64,000 nt of DNA from Proteromonas lacertae (lineage: Eukaryota; Sar; Bigyra; Opalinata; Proteromonadidae): assembly GCA_002245135.1 (NCBI GenBank), contig NGBS01000875.1, forward strand, positions 205,696 through 269,695. Direction: 5' to 3'. The notes under the pieces were generated by a model. That model had not been told where the DNA came from. It worked only from the letters and a program-made list of their open reading frames with translations, and did not search any database. The position numbers and the translations under genes are program-made. Shown here one piece after another: positions 55,151 through 64,000 of this stretch (its first letter is position 1; each line of letters begins with the position of its first letter).

Positions 55151-58069
55151 AGAAAAATGATAGATAAAAAGAATAATACTAATAATATATTTGTGTGTCC
55201 ATATTGTCTCTTCTATACTTACGATGATGGATCCTTTAATAGCCACCAAATATATGACTGTCAAGATAAAGAGAATGTATTAAGATTATTCCCTGATAAA
55301 GATGATAAAGAAAAATCATACTTAAAATTTAGACATTGGACTCACCTCCAAACATTGCCAGTTGTTATGTATTATGATACTGAAACTTATTTTGTACCTT
55401 ATGATAATGAATTGAATTTAAGTAGATATAAATCTATGGAAGAAATAGATAATAATGATACTAGAATAGAATTATCAAAAACTGAGCAATCTATTATGGC
55501 TAGGCATAAGCTTTATTCCTACTGTATCTATGTAGATAGTAAAATACCAGATATAAATAGTTTTACTGTGATTAAATATAAACAAAATGAGGATCATAAT
55601 ATTGAAAATGATTTTGTATTGGATATATTAAATATATATGATCAAATATGTACAGTTTACAATTATAGACTAAATAATCCTAAACCTTTTGATGGAGATG
55701 AAATAGCTAAGGATATACATAATAAAAAGAGAAAATGTGACTTTTGTGGTAAACCATTTAATTCTATTGATCATGTAAAGGTACTTCACCATGATCATTT
55801 CACAGGTCATTATATTGCTTCAATTGGTAGTAATGAGAATCTAAATATTGATATAAAAAAATTAAAAGTACCAATAATAGGTCATAATGCTATGAAATAT
55901 GATCAGCATTTCATAGTAAAGGAATTAGCCAAATTTGCTGCAATAACTAATAGTCCACTCAATATTATACCTAATACAGATGAAAACTATAAGTGTATAC
56001 AATACAAGAATTTGGTGTTTATTGATAGTTATTTATTCTTAGCAGGTTCTTTAGCAAATTTAACTAGTGATCTAAAAATTACAGCAGAATTAAATAATAC
56101 TAAGAAAGAAAAATTCAAAACAATTTATGAGAATTTTAAAGAATATAATGGACATTACCTAGATGATGAAAATATTGAAAAATACTTACTTCAAAAGAAT
56201 TATTTTCCATATGAGCATATGACATCTCTTGAAGCTTTTGAAGAAAATTTCAAAGATCTTACTATAGATGATTTTAAGTCTAAATTGAATGATAATGAAA
56301 CTATTAAACCTGAGGAATTTGATTTTGCTATGGAAGTAAATCAAATATTTGGATTTGATAATATACGTGAATACAATTTATTTTACTTGAAAATTGATGT
56401 TTATATTCTTCAGTCTATATTTAATGATTTTAGAGATAATATATTTGATACTTTTCACATAGATCCTTGTTGGTATATTTCATTACCCAGTTTATCACTT
56501 GATTTATTCTTACATGTATCTGATGTGGAACTTAAATTATTTTGTGAACCTGAATACTATGATTTTATATTGAATGGTTTATACGGTGGATTATCATATA
56601 TTGGTAAGCGTAAGGAAGATGCAAATAACAAATTTATGAAAAATTATGATGAAACTTTACCTAGTAAATTCTTATTATATCAAGACTATAATTCTTTATA
56701 CCCTTCAGTTATGGCTTCTTGTAAAATGCCTTTAGATGACTTTGAATTTATTGATCCAAATTCTATTACATTAGAAAGTATACTTGATTTACCCTATTAT
56801 GAAGAAATGGATCAAGATAGATTAGAGAATAATGATTTTGGTTATATATTAGAAGTTGATATCGAGTTACCTATAGAACTACAAGACAAGTTTAAAGAAT
56901 ACCCATTACTACCTGAAAGGAAGAAAATACCTAAAGAATGGTTATCTGATATACAAACTGAAAGAGCTGAAAATCTTGGTATTATACATAAAGAAAGAGG
57001 TACTTACCATGCTACTGAGAAATTAATAACTGATTTGTATCCTAAAGAAAAATATATAATACACTACCAAAATTTGAAGTTTGCAGTTGAACATGGCTAT
57101 AAAGTGGGTAAAGTGTACAGAATAATGAGATTTACTGAAGGTCTATATATGGGTAAATATATTAATACTATGGTACAAAAAAGAGTCCAAGCTAAAGAAA
57201 ACAATCAAAATACTACTGCAGACTATATAAAGAAATTAATGAATAGTTTATACGGTAAATTTATGGAACGTGTTGAAAAGAGAAGTAACATATCTTTAAT
57301 TACTAATGAAGATCAAATGATTAATGCTGCAAGTGATCCATGGTTTAAAGACTTTATCATTATTGAAGGTGATTTAAGAATTGCACATTTTCATAAGAAG
57401 CTATATGAAATTAATAAACCTATACAAATTGGAATGGTTATCTTAGCACTGTCTAAACTCAAAATGCAAAAATATTGGTATGATGTATTAGATAAAAAAT
57501 ATGGATCTGATAAGCTAACACTATGTATGACTGATACTGATAGTTTACTTTTCTCAGTTGAAACTAATGATATTTTTGAAGACTTAGAGGATCCTATCTT
57601 TAATAATTGGATTGATGGAAGTAACTTGAAAAATCCCTATTTAGAAAATTATAAGTTAGATATACATAGAGCTGTTCATTCAGGTACATTGAATCGATTA
57701 AAATTTGAAGAACAGGATAAGAATAATGTAAACCTGTATGTTATAACAAAGTTTATAGGATTAAAATCAAAGTGCTATATATACGAAAAGGAGAAAGTGA
57801 ATGATGAATCTGATAATAATACAAATAGTGACAATCGTTGTAAAGGTATTAATGTGAAAGTTTCTAGAAAAATAACTTATGACATATATAATGATTTTGT
57901 TGAAGGTGCTAGTAAAAGTCAAAAATATGAAGTATGTCAAATCAAATCAATACATCATAATGTTTATACAACAGTACAAAACAAAACTGGCTTAACCTAT
58001 TATGATGATAAAAGATATTTTTTTGATAAATACAATACATTGCCATATGGATATAAAAATAATAATTAA
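55109..58069 (+). CDS. Polinton protein-primed family B DNA polymerase
   Basis: About 970 residues on one open frame. An N-terminal zinc-finger-like CPYC ... H segment precedes the exonuclease domain (VVMYYDTETYF, HNAMKYDQHFI). The polymerase domain has DYNSLYPSVM (motif A, DxxSLYPS), KKLMNSLYGKFME (motif B) and LCMTDTDSLLF (motif C, DTDS). A Cys-rich CDFCGKPF ... HHDHFTGHY unit lies in the exonuclease region. This is the replicative polymerase diagnostic of Polintons. Frame length and intact motifs suggest recent activity of the family. An internal start near 55157 is also possible. Confidence 0.92.
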   Translation: MWFCIVIIYNSIYYRKMIDKKNNTNNIFVCPYCLFYTYDDGSFNSHQIYDCQDKENVLRLFPDKDDKEKSYLKFRHWTHLQTLPVVMYYDTETYFVPYDNELNLSRYKSMEEIDNNDTRIELSKTEQSIMARHKLYSYCIYVDSKIPDINSFTVIKYKQNEDHNIENDFVLDILNIYDQICTVYNYRLNNPKPFDGDEIAKDIHNKKRKCDFCGKPFNSIDHVKVLHHDHFTGHYIASIGSNENLNIDIKKLKVPIIGHNAMKYDQHFIVKELAKFAAITNSPLNIIPNTDENYKCIQYKNLVFIDSYLFLAGSLANLTSDLKITAELNNTKKEKFKTIYENFKEYNGHYLDDENIEKYLLQKNYFPYEHMTSLEAFEENFKDLTIDDFKSKLNDNETIKPEEFDFAMEVNQIFGFDNIREYNLFYLKIDVYILQSIFNDFRDNIFDTFHIDPCWYISLPSLSLDLFLHVSDVELKLFCEPEYYDFILNGLYGGLSYIGKRKEDANNKFMKNYDETLPSKFLLYQDYNSLYPSVMASCKMPLDDFEFIDPNSITLESILDLPYYEEMDQDRLENNDFGYILEVDIELPIELQDKFKEYPLLPERKKIPKEWLSDIQTERAENLGIIHKERGTYHATEKLITDLYPKEKYIIHYQNLKFAVEHGYKVGKVYRIMRFTEGLYMGKYINTMVQKRVQAKENNQNTTADYIKKLMNSLYGKFMERVEKRSNISLITNEDQMINAASDPWFKDFIIIEGDLRIAHFHKKLYEINKPIQIGMVILALSKLKMQKYWYDVLDKKYGSDKLTLCMTDTDSLLFSVETNDIFEDLEDPIFNNWIDGSNLKNPYLENYKLDIHRAVHSGTLNRLKFEEQDKNNVNLYVITKFIGLKSKCYIYEKEKVNDESDNNTNSDNRCKGINVKVSRKITYDIYNDFVEGASKSQKYEVCQIKSIHHNVYTTVQNKTGLTYYDDKRYFFDKYNTLPYGYKNNN

Positions 58070-58095
58070 TTAATACTTATATATTTATTTTTCTT

Positions 58096-58794
58096 TTAAA
58101 ATACTGCCACCTCTTCATATTGAGGTACAAATTGAGGTACATTTGCAGCTACAATAAATTTTGAGCCATATTGTGGTGTTTGTTGACTATATTTTCTTGC
58201 TTTTTGTGGTATAACATGAAAAGTGTTATCGTATGGATTAATATATTCATCACTAAACTTTTCAGTTTTTATAGAATCTGCCATTCTATTTAATCTTGTT
58301 TTCACTGAATTTATAATATTTTCTCTCACATTTTCTCTTCTTCTCATTCTATTAGTAGTTCTATTCATATCTAAATCTTTATTTACTGTACTACGTTCTA
58401 TATTTTTTATTATTGCCTTACGTCTCTCTATAAACTTCCTCACTTGATTATAAGTTAAGGTATTTGCATCAAAATTTGGATGTTCTTCTGGTCTATTACT
58501 GTGTTCATCATTATATTTTTTCAGATTATCAAAATACTTGTTTATTCTTTTCAATTTATCGCTAATAGTTTCTTTATTTGGAGCAACCTTAATTTCATCT
58601 GATTGTGTTTCCTCCACGTTTGGTATAATACTATTAGTTTGTTGTTGTTGTATTAATTCAGGATTGACTATATCTGTATTAACAGGAGCTGGTACAACTA
58701 AATCTAAAGTTGGTTCATTATATACTAAATCATTTGTTATAGGATATTGCACTACTCCTAAATCATCATAAGATGGTTTATTTGCATTATTCAT
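58096..58794 (-). CDS. Element structural-type protein, unrecognised
   Basis: 232 residues starting MNNANKPSYDDLGVVQYPIT. The N-terminal third is Pro/Asn/Gln-rich, the middle is basic and helical (KRINKYFDNLKKYND, KFIERRKAIIKNIERS), and the end is aromatic and Gln/Pro-rich (YSQQTPQYGSKFIVAANVPQ). Position in the minus-strand block near the core-like protein suggests a virion-associated role, by context only. Confidence 0.5.
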   Translation of the reverse strand: MNNANKPSYDDLGVVQYPITNDLVYNEPTLDLVVPAPVNTDIVNPELIQQQQTNSIIPNVEETQSDEIKVAPNKETISDKLKRINKYFDNLKKYNDEHSNRPEEHPNFDANTLTYNQVRKFIERRKAIIKNIERSTVNKDLDMNRTTNRMRRRENVRENIINSVKTRLNRMADSIKTEKFSDEYINPYDNTFHVIPQKARKYSQQTPQYGSKFIVAANVPQFVPQYEEVAVF

Positions 58795-60789
58795 TACATT
58801 TGCTAATTGAGCAGCATATACTGATTTTTTCTTCTTCCATTCGTTTTAATATTTGTTGCATGTTATTTTGATATGTTAAATCATTTCCTTTAAGAGCTTT
58901 GATTGCTTCATTCTTTATAAATTCTATTTCATTTTGTTGATTTTGTATAGTATTTCGTCCAGCTTCTAAAGTATTATTTAATTGTGCTTGCAATGTTTTA
59001 TTTTGCTCTACACTTGTATTATATAGCTGCTGTTGTTCTTGTAATTGCTGCATATATTTATTCATTTCTACTTGAAGCTTCATTTGCATCTCCTCCAATT
59101 GTGCATTATCTTTTGCTTTAGTATTTTGTAATTCCTCTGATATAGCATCATAACTTTGTTTAAGACTAGCTAAATTCTTTTCAGCTTGTTCATGATTCAT
59201 TTTTAGTGTCAATACTTCATTTTCTCTTAAAGCTAATTTTTCATTCACTGTATTGAATTGAATTAAATTTTGTTCTTTTTCTGTATTTATTTCATCAATT
59301 CTATTCCTTAATATTGCTAAATTTTGTTCCACTTCTTGTTTACTGAATGGATAATCTTCTTTATATGTAGTATAATCAGTTTCAATTTTTGATTTTATTT
59401 CTTTTAATGCATATAATTCTTTATCTTTATCATTTAAACTTTGCACATATTGAGTTTTGAGACTTTCAGCATTGCTTAAAGCAATATTTAATTGTTTAGT
59501 ATTTTCTTTATTTGCATTTTTTAACTCCTCATTCTGATGTCTTAATTCTTTAATTTGTTTTTCATATAATTCTTTGAGGTCATGCAAATCTGTATTATTC
59601 TTATTCTCTTTTTGTGAAAGTGTTACTTTTAATTTTTCATATAAATCTTCTTTTATTTTTAATTGATACTTGTTTGTTTCAAATAGGTTTTTGATTTCTT
59701 CTTTGTCTAGTTTTAAACGATCAACCATATCTCTGTAAGATGTTCTTTCAGTAATTAAATTATCTCTCTCTGTTGTTATTGATTTTAATGCATTTTCTAA
59801 TGCTATTTTTTCTTGTTTTGCTATATTTAATTGACTTTCTTTAGCAATCAATTCAAGTTCCTTATCTTTTATTCTTTGTTTCATTTGAACCAGATATAGC
59901 TCCGCTAGTAGGATCATTATCTTTTCTGAAATTATTATATTCGTTATATAAATCATTAAATTCTTTTGCTTTTTTTCTTTCATTTGTTTTAGCAGCTTCT
60001 AAATCCATCTTTAAACTTTGTATTTCATTTTGATAATTGGATATATCTGATTTCATTGTATTTATTTCATTTGCATATGCTGTGTTTTGAGTAGATAATG
60101 TATTAACTTGTAATCCTAAATCTTGTTTTTCTTTATCTAAATCACTTACCCTAGATTGATAATTTACATTTTCTTGTTGCAAATCAAGTATATCATTTTG
60201 ATATTTAATGTTTTGATTATTTAAATTTGTTACAGCAGTTTGTAGATCATTTATTTTTTTCTGTAATGCTATTTCTGCTGTTTCATATTGACCTAATTTA
60301 GTTGCAGCTAAATCATATTTTAATTTTGCTGGCCTGTAAATCACTTGTAACTTGATCTGCTTTTGATTTATTTGCTTTTATCATTTTTTCATAAAATTCT
60401 CGTTGTTCTACACTATTTTTATTTACTCGATTAAATTCAGCTATTTTATCTGCCACTTCTTTCTTTAAATTATTTACATTAGCATTTGCTAGTCTTAATT
60501 CATTTTCTAAATTGTCTACTTTTTTTCTATACTGTTCCGCTTTACCAGAATATTTAGCTAATTGGTTTTTTAATTTATTCATTTCAACAGATGAACTCGA
60601 AGGTATACTACTTACTGGCTGGTGGAGGTGGTGGTGGAGGAGGAGGTGAACCTCTAGGCGAACCAGGTGGAGATGGAGGTGGTGAAGAAGATGATGGATT
60701 AAAGCCAGGTATACGTCCTCTTGAAAATAATACTTTATTAGATGATGATGCTGAATTAACAGGTATAGCACCAGGTAATGATACAGCAC
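58787..60789 (-). CDS. Element coiled-coil protein region (fossil)
   Basis: A long minus-strand region encodes almost continuous coiled coil (for example LENALKSITTERDNLITERT, QNDILDLQQENVNYQSRVSD and KNQLAKYSGKAEQYRKKVDN). It is no longer a single open frame and is reported as a broken part of the element. Long coiled-coil proteins are not part of the canonical Polinton gene set. A fibre- or tail-like or host-interaction role is speculative. Confidence 0.55.
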
Positions 60790-61055
60790 TCATACCATCA
60801 TCTGATGGACCTCCCATACCTGGTATTGCAGACATAGAACCACTAAAACCTGATGGCAATGCCAAATCCACTTAAATCTGATGCACCAGGACCGCTACTG
60901 CTACCTGCAGGTGGAGGTGGTATGTAGGCACTTCTTCCTACTCCTACTCCTCCTCCCGGGGGTGGGGGTGGACCTGGGGGACGGAAGCTACTACCTGGTG
61001 CAGCACCTGGTGGTGGTGGTGGACCACGTGGACGAGGAGGTAATGGTGGAGGCAT
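60608..61055 (-). CDS. Element proline/glycine-rich region
   Basis: A compact GC-richer region encodes poly-proline blocks (PPLPPRPRGPPPPPGAAPG, PPPPPGGGVGVG, PPGSPRGSPPPPPPPPP) resembling FH1/WASP-type profilin- or SH3-binding segments. It directly adjoins the coiled-coil region. Not a single frame at present; treated as part of the broken element. Whether it mimics a host actin regulator is an inference from composition only. Confidence 0.45.
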
Positions 61056-61083
61056 AGCTCCTCTTCTACTACTATTATATATG

Positions 61084-61610
61084 TTAGAGATGCCTCCGTT
61101 TAGCTAATTCATTTGCAATAGCTACTGCTAAATCACCATTTGTACTACCTCCTCCACCAGGTATAGAAGGCATAACGTTTTTGATATAAGCTAAGTTATC
61201 ACTTACACTTTTATAACTATCATAAGGTAATGACTTTAACAGTGCTGATTGAACTGGTCCAAAAAATGCATCTCTGTTTTTAGCTGTAATTTGACCAGTT
61301 TTTAATGCATCATAATAACTTTGTAATGCTAACTTCTTTTCTTTGGATAATGATTTATCTGCTAACAAAATTGGAAGCATTTTCAAATCATTTTGCGTTG
61401 CTACTTGATCCATATTGAAACTACTATAAGCTGCTTCTCTCATTTTATTTCGCATAACACTTTCTTCATCAACTCTAACACCTACTGATTTGCTTATTTT
61501 CTTTTTTAAAGCTTTGTTAAAACGATTTACTTTAGCTCTTCTTTAATACGTTTTAATAACTGTTTTGTTAAAACATTTTTTATGTTCTTTTTATTTTTGG
61601 GTTTTGACAT
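61084..61610 (-). CDS. Element minus-strand protein region, unrecognised
   Basis: The region encodes a basic N-terminal segment (MSKPKNKKNIKNVL) and a helical part (AAYSSFNMDQVATQNDLKML, LSKEKKLALQSYYDALKTGQ) ending in a Gly-rich stretch and ANELAKRRHL. No family recognised. It sits between the proline-rich region and the next structural-type gene. Confidence 0.4.
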
Positions 61611-61672
61611 AATATAATAACAAAAATAAATATATTGAAATATATAAAGAATTTAATGAATATAAATTTTAA

Positions 61673-62137
61673 TTAAAAATAAACTGGCATCACAGCATTG
61701 TCACCAGGCATAGGTGCATCTGGTGGAGGTATTTTTAAACCACTACCATTACTTTGTTTTGTTTGTGCAAATGGATCACTATCACCTGGTAACCTAATTG
61801 ATTTTGATTTTTGTGTTTGTTGTTGTTGTTGTTGTTGCTCTAAATAAATATTATCTGATTCTTGTTTGTTTTTTAACTTATTCATTCTTGCTTCCCTTGC
61901 TTTGGCTAGATTTTCAGCTCTTTTCTTTCTTGTCTCTTCGCTTAATTTAGAATTAGATGATGGAGTAGCTCTATCATTACTATGATTTAAGTTATATAAC
62001 AATTCTGCAATTTGTCTATCAGTTTTACTCATATCTCTAGCTAATGGAGTATCATAGCCATAATAATCATCATCAGAAGATGAGGATGAATCATCATAGT
62101 AATCTCTAGTGTATCTGCTATAACGATTGTTATACAT
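61673..62137 (-). CDS. Element structural-type protein, unrecognised
   Basis: The ATG at 62137 gives 154 residues: MYNNRYSRYTRDYYDDSSSS, acidic/Tyr-rich, then MSKTDRQIAELLYNLNHSND, a Lys/Arg/Ala helix (KKRAENLAKAREARMNKLKN), a poly-Gln run and a Pro-rich end (LKIPPPDAPMPGDNAVMPVY). The overall style resembles small virion cement or scaffold proteins, but no match is known to me. Confidence 0.45.
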   Translation of the reverse strand: MYNNRYSRYTRDYYDDSSSSSDDDYYGYDTPLARDMSKTDRQIAELLYNLNHSNDRATPSSNSKLSEETRKKRAENLAKAREARMNKLKNKQESDNIYLEQQQQQQQTQKSKSIRLPGDSDPFAQTKQSNGSGLKIPPPDAPMPGDNAVMPVYF

Positions 62138-62227
62138 TATGTTATTATTAAATATATAAAAAAACAATAAGAATTTATCAAATGAATAATAAAATCAATA
62201 ACAAAGTTTATGTTGTTAACTTGTAAG

Positions 62228-62956
62228 CTAAAAGCTTTGTAAACTGTTTTGTGGATTGTATAAACCTCTATGGTTAAATCCACAAGGTTTAGCTAAACCA
62301 TTTAAAATAGGCCTATTGCTAGGAGGTTTAGTGATAGCTATACTATGTATTCTCTTAGCACCACCATTCATTGCTAATTTTAGTCCACCATTTTGTCTAA
62401 GTCTTAAGCCACCCCTATGTCTTCTTCTACGTTTACCATAACCATAGTTACTAGCAGTGGAACTAATGTTATTTGCTATGTTACCTATTTTATTAAAACC
62501 TAATTTTGTTGCAATGTCACCTACTTTACCTGATATATTACTAATATATTTCTTATCTTTTAAAGTGTTATTTATTTCTTTAGCTTTCTCAATACCTCTT
62601 GTAATATTGTCTTTTGTGGCTATTTTTCTTATTTTATTCCATCCTTTCTTAAACAAACTACCTAAACCAGCTCCCTTCCGTTTTCTAGTATGAAATGAAA
62701 CAACTTTACCAGATTTTGTCCTAAACTTAACAGTTCCACCACCAGTCATAGATGAAGTATCACCTAAGAATCTACCATCAGGTGTAAATTGTGACATTCT
62801 AGTAACTCTATGTCTTGCAACTCTACCTCTACGTCTTCTCTTACCATATCCCATATTCTCTATACTGCTGCTGATAACTGGTCCAGCAAAAGGTATTAAG
62901 CTAGCTGCACCTGATAGAATTTTAGATTTTTTTAACCAATCTTTAAACTTACCCAT
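62228..62956 (-). CDS. Element basic core / minor-capsid-like protein
   Basis: 242 residues. An amphipathic start (MGKFKDWLKKSKILSGAASL) is followed by IPFAGPVISSSIENMGYGKR and RRRGRVARHRV, a Gly/Thr-rich turn, then a second hydrophobic helix and a repeat of the YGKRRRRHRGG motif. Two Arg-rich clusters with an N-terminal amphipathic helix are typical of adenovirus pVI/pX-type and Polinton minor capsid or DNA-condensing proteins. The exact family is inferred. Confidence 0.55.
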   Translation of the reverse strand: MGKFKDWLKKSKILSGAASLIPFAGPVISSSIENMGYGKRRRRGRVARHRVTRMSQFTPDGRFLGDTSSMTGGGTVKFRTKSGKVVSFHTRKRKGAGLGSLFKKGWNKIRKIATKDNITRGIEKAKEINNTLKDKKYISNISGKVGDIATKLGFNKIGNIANNISSTASNYGYGKRRRRHRGGLRLRQNGGLKLAMNGGAKRIHSIAITKPPSNRPILNGLAKPCGFNHRGLYNPQNSLQSF

Positions 62957-63047
62957 TAATTAAATAACATATAAAAATATATTAAAAACGTTAAGAATTT
63001 ATCAAATGAATTGATATTCAATAAATTCTTATAGTTATTAATATATA

Positions 63048-63606
63048 ATGTTTAAAAGATATATCACAAATGATTATATAGGTACAGGTGATTTACATAA
63101 AGAAGATGCACTCTCAAATTTTGATATTGAAAAGATCATTAAAAAAATGTTTCCTAGACTACTAAAATATTTTAAAGGTGTTATACTATGGGATGAACTT
63201 AGCAAAATAGGTCAACTATGTAAAAATGAAAATGTTTGGTGTGTTATACTTTGTACTAATACAACTAAAGATCCTGTAAGTAAAATAGGTCATTGGGTTA
63301 GTTTATGTGTTAACAATAATACTAGGAGGATAATGTACTATGATAGTTTTGGAGATAAACCTAAACAAATAACAAAGTTTTATAAAGATTTAACAAAATT
63401 AAAAAATATCCTAATGATGAATATAGATTAAAATAAACAGAGTTAAAAATCAAAGAGTTGATAGTGTAAGATGTGGTTATCATGCAATTTTGTTTTTAGT
63501 TGATATCATAGTAAATAACAAATCGTTTGTGCAAGCAACAAATTTTAATTCATTAAAAGGAAAAAAAAGAGCTAAAATGTTAGAAACAAAATTTAAAACT
63601 ATATAA
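63048..63606 (+). CDS. Polinton adenovirus-type cysteine protease region (fossil)
   Basis: The region has the catalytic His context GHWVSLCVNNNTRRIMYYDS (His-Trp and Asp/Glu strand) and, further on, the Cys context VRCGYHAIFFLVD of the adenain/Ulp1-fold maturation protease found in Polintons. Such proteases process capsid precursors. It is a part of the broken element and is treated as a fossil. Confidence 0.7.
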
Positions 63607-63787
63607 TTTTTATTCTTTTTCTTTTATTATTGTGTGTAAACAATTTGGTATACAATTTTACTAATGATTGTGTCTTTCTTCTACGCTTTTTACCTAAACC
63701 TTGTATTCTACGTTAGCTGTTTCTCTATCATCAATAGCTCTTTGATTAATACTATCTCGATTTGCATTTCTCATATAATCATCAATT

Positions 63788-64000
63788 TTAAATAATTATT
63801 TTCATCTTTACATCTAATCTTGCATCTTTTAATACATAAATATTATCTTTCAAAGATACTGGTACTATCAATTCTACTGTATCTCCTATCTTAACAAAGA
63901 ATGGATAGTTATAGAATTTGTGAATTCCATCACCTGGTATATCGCATGACATATAATCAAACATTGGATCACTTATTACATACCATGCTCTATCACTTTC
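63788..64000 (-). CDS. Partial element frame at window edge
   Basis: Seventy residues, open to the right edge (SDRAWYVISDPMFDYMSCDI ... FFVKIGDTVELIVPVSLKDN), ending in TAA at 63788. The beta-rich composition would suit a capsid or penton-type protein, but too little is visible to assign it. Confidence 0.35.
   Translation of the reverse strand, partial: ESDRAWYVISDPMFDYMSCDIPGDGIHKFYNYPFFVKIGDTVELIVPVSLKDNIYVLKDARLDVKMKIII

Larger units (their letters stand above)
51340..64000. mobile_element. Polinton/Maverick-type element, left part (right end outside window)
   Basis: From about 51.3 kb the gene style changes: frames lose introns and several orphan proteins appear with a family B polymerase, an integrase portion, an adenovirus-type protease and a basic core-like protein. 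This set defines Polintons, self-synthesising DNA transposons related to virophages and adenoviruses. Gene order: a plus-strand block (51.6-54.5 kb), integrase (-), polymerase (+), a minus-strand structural-type block (58.1-63.0 kb), protease (+) and a partial minus frame at the edge. Packaging ATPase and major capsid protein are not in the window. Coding parts look broken in roughly five places, so this copy is a fossil, though probably fairly young since long frames survive. The left boundary is uncertain by some hundreds of bases. Confidence 0.85.

Noticed and set aside
1-64000. Reassigned stop codon (ciliate- or diplomonad-like code)
   Set aside because: Conserved genes end properly with TAA, TAG or TGA, and none of the three is needed as sense inside a conserved domain.
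1-64000. CRISPR arrays or bacterial operons
   Set aside because: No spaced direct repeats, no Shine-Dalgarno spacing, and nearly every host gene has spliceosomal introns.

Overview
The window is AT-rich nuclear DNA from a unicellular eukaryote that very probably builds cilia or flagella. The genes are densely packed on both strands. Nearly all are cut by very short spliceosomal introns, mostly 25-60 nt, typically beginning GTAT and ending in TAG or less often CAG. TAA, TAG and TGA all act as stops. Three genes look ciliary: a CCDC81-like HU-domain protein, an outer-dynein-arm docking coiled coil and a DRC9/DRC10-like IQ protein. Intron style and low-complexity Asn/Gln runs do not fix the lineage, so I name no species. 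Exon boundaries below were read by hand from reading frame, splice motifs and family conservation.

Layout. 0-6 kb: the 3' end of an unknown gene, a very large secreted or membrane protein with putative-Ig (He_PIG) repeats, and a small DIX-like protein. 6-20.5 kb: La, a lineage-specific protein, a divergent Hsp70-fold protein, a coiled coil, the CCDC81-like gene, a DDD glycosyltransferase, a kinase-like/LRR protein, a class II PRPP synthetase and a TEY MAP kinase. 20.6-35.7 kb: a complete 14-exon Ski2 RNA helicase, cyclin Q, a kinase-TPR protein, an acidic protein, the ODA-docking protein, an HMG-box-like protein, omega-amidase (NIT2), a tandem CCCH zinc-finger protein and the DRC9/10-like protein. 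36-47.6 kb: seven head-to-tail paralogues of a family I do not recognise, with nearly constant core exon lengths, shared intron positions, a degenerate EF-hand-like core and a YGYG(Y/N)R-type motif. The minus-strand gene at 7.5-8.8 kb looks like a remote relative. 48.6-50.9 kb: a histidine acid phosphatase and a CMGC kinase.

From about 51.3 kb to the end of the window lies the left part of a Polinton/Maverick-type element. It has an integrase portion, a protein-primed family B DNA polymerase, an adenovirus-type protease, a basic core or minor-capsid-like protein and several orphan frames, all intronless. The right end is outside the window. The element looks broken in roughly five places.

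Several otherwise convincing host genes carry a single surplus base in or near a short A/T run (about 3976, 9937, 28204, 32646, 33039, 39578 and others). These look more like assembly indels than a set of pseudogenes, but reads are needed to decide. The most novel item is the tandem family at 36-47.6 kb.
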